Positions 46,150 to 56,025 of a stretch of 64,000 bases of DNA are shown piece after piece. The DNA comes from Oscheius tipulae. Taxonomy: Eukaryota; Nematoda; Chromadorea; Rhabditida; Rhabditidae. The stretch lies in contig JASJZH010000006.1 in assembly GCA_037178975.1 (NCBI GenBank), forward strand, positions 10,044,001 to 10,108,000, in the 5' to 3' direction. The notes beneath the pieces are model-generated. The model saw only the letters and a list, made by a program, of their open reading frames with translations, did no database searches and was not told where the DNA came from. Position numbers and translations under genes: made by a program. Each line of letters starts with the position of its first letter. The stretch's first letter is position 1.

Positions 46150-49100
46150 ATGGAGACACAAGACCCAGGCTGGCAATTTCTCCGACAATCTCAAGAGCAG
46201 GTATTTTGTTTTGTCACAAAACTTAATTCCGAAGCTTCTAGATGCTCGCCAATACAACCAAGAAGTTCGATTCCAAGAAGAACGTCTGGATTGCCGATCC
46301 TGAAGAGGGTGAGTAAGCGAAAAGTACAGGGGCTCTATGTGTGACTCTAGGATTTGCCGCTGCCGAGATCAAGGCGACCAAGGGCGACACGATCACGGTT
46401 GTGACCGAGAAGGGTGGCGAGAAGACGCTCAAGAAGGACGATGTGCAGCAGATGAATCCTCCCAAATACGATAAGACGGAGGACATGGCTAATTTGACCT
46501 TTCTCAATGATGCCTCTGTCCTGCACAATCTTCGCCAGCGCTACTACTCCATGATGATCTATGTCGGGTGTTTTGAGGATTCAAAATACAAGAGAGTTTT
46601 AGACCTATTCTGGACTTTTCTGCGTGGTGATCAACCCGTACAAGCGCTTGCCAATTTACACCGAGAGCGTTTGTAAAATGTACATGGGCAAGAGGAGAAA
46701 TGAGATGCCTCCTCATCTGTTTGCTGTTTCCGACGAGGCCTACAGGAACATGACTAATGGTAGGGCATGAGCCGATAGTCTCAAAAACTGTTTTAGACCG
46801 CGAGAATCAGTCCATGCTCATCACGGGAGAGTCCGGAGCCGGAAAGACCGAAAACACGAAGAAGGTTATCTCCTACTTTGCTACTGTGGGAGCTAGCCAG
46901 GGCAAGAAGGATAAGAAGGACGGTGTCTCTCTGGAAGACCAGATCGTCCAGACCAATCCTGTCTTGGAGGCTTTCGGTAACTGACTGACGGTGTTTTCGT
47001 GAAAAACTTGAGTTTAGGTAATGCCAAGACTGTCCGTAACAACAACTCTTCCCGTTTCGGAAAGTTTATTCGAATTCATTTCAACCATGGTGGAAAGCTG
47101 GCCGGAGCTGACATTGAGCACTACCTGCTTGAAAAGTCTCGTGTCATCAAACAGGCACCGGGAGAGCGTTCCTACCATATTTTTTACCAACTTTACTCGG
47201 ATGCCGTCCCCGGCATGAGAAGTGTGGCCTTTTAAACTATTCTCTAATACAATATTCAGAGAAGCTCTTGCTCGACCGTCCTATCAAGGAATACACCTTC
47301 ATTGCTCAGGCCGAAATCACCATTGACGGCGTGGACGATAAGGAGGAGATGAACCTGACTGAAGAAGCCTTCAACATCATGAAGTTCTCTCAGCAGGAGA
47401 AGGACGAGCTCTTTGCCATCACTGCCGGTCTCATGCACATGGGAGAGCTAAAGTTCAAGCAGCGTCCTCGTGAAGAACAGGCCGAGCTGGAGAATGGAAA
47501 AGGTAACAGTTTTTTGGAATGTATTCGAATTAGGCGCGCAAAACACTAACAAACGTTATTTTATAACTGAATATTTGATAGCTGTTTAGAATAGCAAACT
47601 AGTTTCATTACAACTATCAAAACCTGTGGTTTACTAGCAAATATTGAATATATCTGGATTTTCTTGAGTTTGGAAGGTCAAAACTTTGAGATGTTGAGAA
47701 TCGAGCTTGATAGCTCTCTAACCGGGCTTCTTAGTTTGGCCGCATTTTTGAATTCAGCTTATGCTTACGCTTATTTACTGTATATACATTTTCAGAGGGA
47801 GAGCTTGCCTGCAAGCTGTATCAGGTCGACTACGAAAAGTTCATTCAGGCTCTGCTCAAGCCCCGAGTCAAGGTCGGAACTGAATGGGTCAACAAGGGTC
47901 AGAACTTGGAGCAGGTGATTTCACTCGAAGCATCACTAACTTTTCGCTCCAGGTTAACTGGGCTATTGGAGCTCTCGCCAAGGCTCTGTACGCCAGAATG
48001 TTCAAGTGGCTCATCTATAGATGCAACAAAACTCTGGATGCCCAGGATCTGTCCCGTGACTTCTTCATCGGAGTCTTGGATATCGCCGGTTTTGAGATTT
48101 TCGATGTGGGTGTCGGCGTATTCTGTGAATGAGACAGTTTTAGCTCAACTCTTTCGAGCAGCTGTGGATCAACTTTGTCAACGAACGTCTGCAGCAGTTC
48201 TTTAATCACCACATGTTCGTCCTGGAGCAGGAAGAATACCAACGCGAGGGCATCAAGTGGGAGTTTATTGACTTCGGTCTCGATCTCCAGGCTTGCATTG
48301 AGCTTATTGAAAAGGTCCGACCATTGTATAACAAAGAAATTGCGGTTCTTTAGCCTCTCGGAGTCATCTCCATGCTGGACGAAGAATGTATCGTCCCCAA
48401 GGCTACTGATCTGACTTTGGCTTCCAAGCTGAACGACCAACATTTGGGCAAGCACCCGAACTTCCAGAAGCCCAAGCCTCCGAAGGGAAAACAGGCCGAG
48501 GCTCATTTGGCCATTGTCCACTACGCCGGAACTGTTCGTTACAACGTCAAGGGATGGCTCGAGAAAAACAAGGACCCTCTCAACGATACGGCTGTCACCG
48601 TGCTTAAGGCCAACCAGGGCAATGCTTTGATGTCCGAGCTTTGGGCTGACTACAACACCCAGGAGGACATTGCAGCTATGGGAGCCAAGAAGGTCACTGG
48701 CAAAAAGAAGGGCAAATCTGCTTCCTTCATGACCGTGTCGATGATGTACAGAGAGTCGTTGAACAATTTGATGCACATGCTCCATCAGACCCACCCTCAC
48801 TTCATCCGTTGTATCATCCCCAACGAGTTGAAGAAGAGCGGTAGGAGGGTTCCTGTACCATAAAATTAAATCTATAGGTGTCATCGACGCCTCCCTTGTC
48901 TTGAACCAGCTCACTTGCAATGGTGTCTTGGAAGGAATCCGTATTTGTCGTAAGGGCTTCCCTAATAGGATGCCTTATGAGGACTTCAAGCAGCGGTAGG
49001 TACAAGTTCTGTGCCAGCTCTATTGACCACTAAGATATGGGGTTCTTTCTCCGGACGAAGCGTCCTTCGGGGACGCGCGGATTGCCGGAGAAAAGATGAC

Positions 49101-52100
49101 GGCTAGCCTAGTAACGAGAGGCAAACTGAAGCCGGAACAATTCCGTGTTGGAATGACAAAGGTTAAAAAGCATGACTTGTATAGTGCGCTTAAGTTGATT
49201 GAGTTCGTTATGTTCAAACCAAGTTTTTGTTCTTCCTGAGTTCCAATTCAGATACGCTGTCCTGGCAGCCGATGCCGCCAAGAACGGTAAGGACAACAAG
49301 GATGCCGGAAACAAGATCTGCGAGACTTTGTTGAAGAACGGTGCTCTCAAGCCCGAGGAATTCCAGTGCGGCCTGACCAAGGTAAATCTAAGTTTTTAAT
49401 TCTCCAGCATGTCACTAACATCGAGAATGTCAAAAAATTTTGAATCCAAATCGTTCCAGGTCTTCTTCAAGGCCGGAGTCCTTGCCCATCTTGAAGAACT
49501 CCGTGACGAAGCCCTCTCTGTCATCATTGGCAAGTTCCAGTGCACTTGCAGACATTATCTCGCCCAGTGCGAGTACAAGAGACGTCTCAACCAAAAGTAA
49601 CATTCATTGTTGACTCAGCAAAATCAACTTTCAGGGTCGGACTTCTTGTCCTCCAGCGCAATATCCGCTCCTGGTGCACGGTTCGCAACTGGGCCTGGTT
49701 CAAGCTCTACGGCAGAGTCAAGCCTCTCATCAAGGGAAGCAAGAAGGACGACGAGATCGAGGCTCTCGAGAAGAAGTTAGTCATTCCCGCAATTCATTTT
49801 TCCTCTCTCGCGAACGTGCATAGTCATTCAATCTCGACTAATATGCTGATTTCCAGGGTAAAGGAGCTGGAGGAGAACCATGGCAAAGAGGAAAAGAAGA
49901 GAAAGGATCTCGAGGCTGAGAATGCTCGTCTTCAAGTATGTTGGGGTCCAATTTGCAAACAATTTCGTTTCAGGCTGAAAAACAAGCCATGCTTGTCCAG
50001 CTTGAGCAGGAACGTGACTCCAGCGCTGAAGGAGAGGAGCGTAGTGCCAAGCTGCTGGCTCAAAAGGCTGACCTTGAGAAGCAGTTGGTTGACCTGAACG
50101 ACCAGCTCGCTGACCAAGAGGACAAGAACGCCGCTCTGACTAAATCCAAGAAGAAGGTTGAGGGAGACAACGAAACCCTCAAGAAGACCGTTTCCGAGCT
50201 TGAAACGACCATCAAGAAGCAAGAAAATGAGAAACAGGCCAAGGATCACCAGATCCGCAGTCTGCAGGATGAGATTGCCTCTCAGGACGAGCTGATCAGC
50301 AAGGTTAACAAAGAAAAGAAGCAGCAGGAGGAGGTAAAACTGTTGTTTCCCGGATATACCTTGTTTTTAGACCAACCGCAAGCTTTTGGAGGACATCCAG
50401 GCTGAAGAGGACAAGGTCAATCACCTGAACAAGATCAAGTCCAAGCTCGAGTCTACCCTTGATGAGCTGGAGGACAGTCTTGAACGTGAGAAGAGGTCTC
50501 GTCAAGATCTGGACAAGCAGAAGAGGAAGGTCGAGGGAGAACTGAAGGTATTGTACAGACAATATAGTTCAAAAACTGGATTCAGATCGCTCAAGAGACT
50601 ATCGAGGAGCTTACTCGTGTCCGCCACGAGCAAGATGGTGTCATTAAGAAGAAGGACGTCGAGCTGCATGCCCTCCAGTCCCGTCTTGAAGATGAACAGT
50701 CCCTTGTTGCTAAGCTACAGCGCCAGATCAAGGAACTCCTCGCCAGAATTCAGGAACTCGAAGAGGAGCTGGAAGCCGAGAGACAGTCGCGTGCTAAGGC
50801 TGAGAAGGCCAGAAACGAGATGCAGATGGAACTGGAAGAACTCGGTGATCGTCTGGATGAAGCCGGAGGAGCCACTCAGGCCCAGATTGAGCTGAACAAG
50901 AAGAGAGAAGCCGAACTGGCCAAACTCCGTCGTGACCTGGAGGATTCCGCTATCAACAGCGAGACCGCCATGGCTGCTCTCCGCAAGAAGCACAATGATG
51001 GTGTAGCCGAGCTCAGCGACCAGCTCGATACTGTCCAGAAGATGCGTGCCAAGCTCGAGAAGGAAAAGGCACAGCTTCAACGCGAGATTGATGACCTCCA
51101 TAACTCTACTGATATTGAGACTAAGCAGAGACAGAACAGTGAGCGTCTTGCCAAGCAGTTGGAAGCTCAGCTCACTGATACCACACTCAAAAGTGACGAG
51201 CAGGCCCGTCTCATCCAGGAACTTACCATGCACAAAAACAAGATGCACTCGGAGAACTCTGACCTCAACCGTCAGCTGGAAGACGCTGAGTCCCAGCTTG
51301 CCGCTCTCAATAGGATCAAGCAGCAGCAGCACTCTCAGCTCGAGGAGATGAGACGACAGCTTGAGCAGGAATCTCGCGAGCGACAGAGTCTTCATGCCCA
51401 GTCGAGCAACTACCAGCTCGAGTGTGAGCAGCTCCGTGAACAGCTCGAAGAGGAACAGGATGCTAAGACTGAACTTCAAAGACTCATCAGCAAGGCCAAT
51501 GCCGAAACTACCCAATGGCGTGCCAGGTTCGAAGGCGAGGGAATGAATCGTGCCGAGGAACTCGAAGAAGCCCGTAGAAAGCTCGCCAACCGGGTCCAGG
51601 AAGTCCAGGAACAGCTTGAAGCCGCCAACCAGAAAATTGGATCTCTGGAGAAGAACCGTCAGAGACTTGTTCACGATCTGGAGGATGCCCAGGTTGATGC
51701 TGACAGAGTATGTTAACCTTCTTTACTATCTAGAAACCAAACTTTAGGCGAATTCTATTGCTGCCTCCCTTGAGAAGAAACAGAAGGGCTTCGACAAGGT
51801 CATCGATGAGTGGAAGAGAAAGTGCGAGGCCCTTGTCCAGGATCTGGAAGGAGCCCAGCGCGATACTCGCACAGCCGCCACCGAGACCTTCCGTCTCCGT
51901 AGCCAGCTCGAAGAGGCCAATGAGCAAATCGAGGGTGTCCGCAGAGAGAACAAGAGTCTGGCTCAGGAGCTCAAGGACATTGCCGACCAGCTCGGAGAAG
52001 GTTTGAAGCCCTTATTGATAGAGAGCAAAGATACTCAGGTGGAAAGTCTGTCCACGACCTGCAAAAACTTCGTCGCAGACTGGAGCTCGAGAAAGAAGAG

Positions 52101-54004
52101 CTCCAAACTGCTCTGGATGACGCTGAGACTGCCCTAGAAGCAGAAGAGTCAAAGGTTCTTCGCGCCCAGATTGAAGTCAGCCAGATACGATCCGAAATTG
52201 AGAAGCGTCTCCAGGAGAAGGTACGATTAGTCTTGACCCCCGAAACTGAATTTTTAGGAGGAAGAGTTCGAGAACACCCGCAAGAACCACCAACGCGCCT
52301 TGGAGAGCATGCAAGCTTCCCTGGAGACCGAGTCTCGGGGCCGTGCTGAACTTCTGCGCATGAAGAAAAAGCTCGAGGGTGACATCAATGCAAGTTTTGA
52401 CAAAATAGAGTGAGAGTGCTAAGTTTTCAGGAGCTTGAAATTGCTCTGGATCATGCCAACAAGTCCAGTGCTGACGCCCAGAAGAATTTGAAACGCTACC
52501 AGGACCACATTCGTGACCTTCAGGCACAGGTCGAGGAGGAACAGAGAAATCATGGAGAGGCTCGCGAGCATGCCAACATGGCCGAGCGTCGCTCTCAGAT
52601 CCTGCAACAAGAAAAGGAGGATTTGGCTATTGGATACGAACAGGTAGCGTTCATAATGTGAAAATGGAACACCAATTTTTTAGTCGGAGCGTGCCCGTCG
52701 CGTGGCCGAAATTGAATCCGTCGATGCTAAGGATACTGCAGCTGCCCTGGCCGCTACAAATGCTTCTCTCAGTGCCAACAGAAGAAAGCTCGAGGGAGAC
52801 CTTCAAACCCTCCAGTCCGAAGTCACCGAGTCTATCCAGGAGCTGAAAAATGCCGATGAAAGAGCCAGAAAGGCAGGAATCGATGCCCAGAAGTTCTCTG
52901 ATGATCTCCGTGCTGAGCAGGAACACAGCCAGAACTTGGAGCGTGCCAAGAAGCAGTACGAGTCCCAGATCAAGGATCTTCAAGCTCGATTGGAAGAAGC
53001 TGAGGCAACTTCAATGAAGGGAGGAAAGAGAGCCATTGCCAAGCTGGAGACCAAGAACCGCGAGCTCGAGTCCGAACTTGATACTGAGAGCAGGAGACAT
53101 GCTGAGACTGGAAAGAACCTTCGCAACAAAGACCGTCGTTGCAGAGAGCTCCAATTCCAGGTATCTTTTAGCAACTTTCTGCGGTCACGGCTTCAATGTC
53201 AGCTGTACTGAGCAGATAATTGTCCAGAAAACATTTACCCGTACCTTCTCACTAGAAACATTGTTACCTTTTCCAGCTTTTCTCCAGTACTGACAAAACA
53301 ATTTATCACGCGCATTGTTTCTGCAGACAGCTCAAATCGTACCCGCACCGTCTTTACAGTCAATTTCACAAGTTACTATTACGGATACTTTAGCACTGCA
53401 CAAATGCTAACGTACTGTCTCAATGGCTTTCAATTTTCACTAGAGCGAATATCAGAGAAACACTCTCGTTCAGTCTCTGTAATCAAATACCGTACCACAG
53501 CTACTAGTTAATGTCTTCCCCGTACTGTCTTCGATGCTTCAACGCGATCTAAACGCCATTATTGTTACTCTAAGAGAAACGCAATTTCAGGTGGATGAGG
53601 ATAAGAAGGCTCAAGAGCGTATGTACGATCTGATCGAGAAGCTTCAACAGAAGATCAAGACCTACAAGCGCCAATTGGAAGATGCAGTAAGTTGAATGCA
53701 AGTTTGCAAAAAAATTGAGTTTCCAGGAGGGACTTGCGGCCCAGAATCTGGCCAAATACCGCCAACTACAACACGCTCTAGAGGATGCCGAGGAGCGTGC
53801 CGATGCTGCCGAGAACTCCCTCTCCAAAATGCGTTTGAAGTCTCGAAGTGGATCGGCTGTCTTTGGTCGAGGACTGACTCATTCCGTAGGGCTCAAGGCC
53901 GCTCTCTATGACTAATTGTTCCATTCCAGATGTCCACAGCTGCAGTCACCAGTGCCCGCAGCGGATCGCGAGGTCGCATGCTGGACGATGACATCGAAGA
54001 GTAA
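46150..54004 (+). CDS. Muscle myosin heavy chain (class II)
   Basis: Twenty-seven coding exons, using exon 49252-49381 at the alternative position, give 1,964 residues, full length for sarcomeric myosin. It is the force-generating ATPase of thick filaments. Seen in order: N-terminal SH3-like region ([12 protein letters not shown]), P-loop [13 protein letters not shown], switch [11 protein letters not shown], switch [11 protein letters not shown], relay, actin-binding loop 2 ([12 protein letters not shown]), SH helix ([19 protein letters not shown]), converter, the two light-chain IQ regions, then about 1,100 residues of uninterrupted coiled coil and a short non-helical tail. Codons are strongly biased (GAG, AAG, CTC), as expected for high expression. 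The sequence resembles Caenorhabditis UNC-54/MYO proteins. Introns are mostly 37-50 nt; one (52390-52430) is GC-AG. AATAAA lies at 54209. Confidence 0.97.
49035..49161 (+). other. Myosin alternative converter exon, form a (127 nt)
   Basis: Between exon 48878-48995 and exon 49252-49381 lies a second open exon bounded by TAAG and GTTAAA. It encodes [19 protein letters not shown], then [20 protein letters not shown], then GMTKV, the same protein segment as the next exon. It enters and leaves in the same phase. Codon use is unbiased (GCG, CCG, ACG, GGG), unlike the rest of the gene. Confidence 0.85.
49252..49381 (+). other. Myosin alternative converter exon, form b (130 nt)
   Basis: Encodes [20 protein letters not shown] through GLTKV, then joins [13 protein letters not shown]. 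It has a strong CAG acceptor and the gene's usual biased codons. Including both a and b (257 nt) would shift the frame, so the two must be mutually exclusive. Confidence 0.9.
53886..53929 (+). other. Myosin last intron, retention gives a second C-terminus
   Basis: This 44-nt GTAGGG...CCAG intron precedes the last exon (53930-54004, ending [10 protein letters not shown]). If retained, translation continues VGLKAALYD and stops at 53915. Both tails are short and non-helical. Confidence 0.55.
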
Positions 54005-54208
54005 AGCTTCAAGCCATATTTATCTTCTATACACTACTTATATTGAAATTTTATCGTTTCTTCATTCTGTAACGTGACTACCTAGTTAGCTGCCCATAGT
54101 TGTAGAGAACGGCCGCGCCCTCTCTTCTTCACTCTATGTCCGTTCTTTATCGCTTAGGGAAGCCTTTTTTGCATACTGCCCTCTCGTCTATTGTCCCTCA
54201 AGACTTCT

Positions 54209-54214
54209 AATAAA
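54209..54214 (+). terminator. Polyadenylation signal of myosin gene
   Basis: AATAAA 205 nt after the stop codon. Confidence 0.65.
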
Positions 54215-54443
54215 CATTTTCACATTTTCTAGATGCAGAAAACGAGCGGGAACACAAAACATTACCCTACGTGAGTGTAAAGACAGCAAACAGAGGTTGA
54301 CAGAAACCGGTCTCTATCGGACTCCCGTGCCCTACGGCAGTGCCATTGTTGTTCCCCTTCGAACGTTTTGCCGCCTATTGATGCCGTAAGGTCACCGCTT
54401 TCGTTGAATGCAATCAATTTTTCAGATTTTGACTCTTTTCTCT

Positions 54444-54908
54444 ATGAAAGCTTCACTTTTACTTGCGTTGTCACTTGTGGTACCGGCAGTCTGTTTGAGC
54501 TATACAAGAGAATGCATGTCGAAGGTAGGCTCCATCTTTATCTCCCTGTCTCTCTTTCTCTCTTCCTCTATGTCTCCCTGTCTCTCTCGCTTCCCATTCC
54601 TACTTTTTAGGCAAAACGACAGGATTGTAGCGTTTTCAACAACTGCTGTCAATTCTTGTGTGGACAGGCATCGTCTCGGGTCTCAACATGTATAGCTGAC
54701 CGCGGAATGATCCAGGGACATCAGTCTGAGTGCAGCTGGTATGCTACTTTTCAATCGAAATATTAAACTTTACAGTTCCCATCATTCGTCAATGGGAAAG
54801 CGTGAAATCTACGCGCCGAGCCGTTCCAAAATGTCACGGATAGATATAATTGCGGGCGTCATGTTCATCTTTGTTACGGATATGTTTCTACTTAGCTGTA
54901 GCTTTTGA
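54444..54908 (+). CDS. Secreted cysteine-rich peptide, knottin-like spacing
   Basis: Exons 54444-54524, 54611-54738 and 54776-54908 join in phase to 113 residues. Residues 1-18 (MKASLLLALSLVVPAVCLS) are a signal peptide. The mature part shows C-x8-C-x5-CC-x3-C-x9-C-x13-C, a C-C-CC-C-C order like inhibitor-cystine-knot peptides. If the 37-nt second intron is spliced, the tail adds one more Cys, a basic stretch and a hydrophobic segment (IIAGVMFIFVTDMFLL). If it is not spliced, the protein stops at 54766 after 78 residues with an ordinary end. The shorter form looks more like a normal secreted peptide. Intron 1 contains a CT-rich microsatellite. No family is recognised. Confidence 0.65.
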
Positions 54909-55054
54909 TCTTTATAAAATCTTCTGCTTACCAAAACTTTTTTGATAGAAATTAAAGCTAATAAGTTACCGGAAAATTGTACAGACATTTTGTTGTAAAG
55001 CGAAACAGCCGTAGATTGCAGAGGTTAACAAATCGGCAGATACCATTCAGACAC

Positions 55055-55388
55055 TTAGAGCTGAGAGTAGGAGTCATCGCTGGGGAAGGGAAGTCCGAGA
55101 GCAGAGGAATATCCGTAGCCGGGACGCTGGAGCAGGGGACGACGGTACTCGCGAAGGCTGTAAAGGTAACAAATGAAAAAATTAATAATACCACCTCTGC
55201 TGACGAGTAGGATAAGGGCTTCCAACCCCCATTGTCAGCGAATGGGGAAGGAAGGGAGCCTGGTAGTGAGAGCTGGAGGGTCCACGGTAGTCGTACAGTC
55301 CACGGGAGAGGGTTCCGCTGTTGTTCAGAGCACTCAGCTCTATAAAAACGATTATTAGCAAATTGACACTCAATCGTAGCTTTTGCAT
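55055..55388 (-). CDS. Small secreted Tyr/Pro-rich peptide, 98 aa
   Basis: Exons 55388-55195 and 55157-55055 (37-nt intron) give 98 residues. The start MQKLRLSVNLLIIVFIELSA is a signal peptide. The mature part lacks cysteine and is rich in Tyr, Pro, Ser, Arg and Leu (GLYDYRGPSSSHYQAPFLP; later REYRRPLLQRPGYGYSSALG), ending DDSYSQL. Arg-Arg and Arg-Gly sites could permit processing, so a neuropeptide-like or extracellular matrix role are both possible. It lies tail-to-tail with the cysteine-rich peptide gene, about 150 nt apart. Confidence 0.65.
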
Positions 55389-56025
55389 TGTGCCTCTTTC
55401 AACTGTTTCTTCGTCATTCTGAGCCTGTTTCTCATTGTACTGTAAGGAGAGGAGACGAGGCCCGATAGACAGGTGTCCCGCCCGTACCGCTTCAGAAAGT
55501 AGAAATAAACTTTCTGTGCTGCTTCTTAAGGTGTATTCTCATCCGTATTGCCTCGACCCCCAGATAGTTTTAAGTCAGCCTGGGGCCCACAAGAGCCCGA
55601 TTCGGTTCACTCCGAAAAACGTTTAAAACTACATCAAAATGTGACTAATTTAACAGGTACAAAACGGAAACTAGTCATAACAACTTCTGCATCAAAAATT
55701 TCCAGAGCGGCTGAGATTAAACCCTTCCCAGTTACTTAAAAATGAGTGTTATCCATTGCGCCAGTGCTCCTTTTTGCGCAAGCGCAGCGCTGAATTTTTG
55801 CGCGGTCAATTCAAACAAGGTAGCGTCTTAGGCTCGCTTTAAGGTACTAAGAGTTCCACAACCAATCGAATCAGTCGCATCCACAATCAGTCAAGTGTTC
55901 TCCCGTACGGTCTCGGTATTGATTTCTCAGTCAGCTTGATCAATAACTTGTCCGCACATTCTACCAGTTTAAAGGCCTTTGACTATTTTGTAAACCTATT
56001 CAAAAGTGGTTATCAAGATATGCTG
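55389..56025. other. Intergenic with GTACGG-type repeats
   Basis: Upstream of the 98-aa peptide gene and downstream of the 288-aa gene. Contains CCCGTACCG and ATCCGTATTGCCTCG words of the dispersed repeat. No gene is seen. Confidence 0.5.

Noticed and set aside
48015-48920. 301-codon open frame on the minus strand
   Set aside because: Antisense shadow of the biased-codon myosin exons; no independent splice or start signals.
50715-51674. 319-codon open frame on the minus strand
   Set aside because: Antisense of the long coiled-coil exon. Leu-rich composition is the mirror of GAG/AAG-rich heptads.
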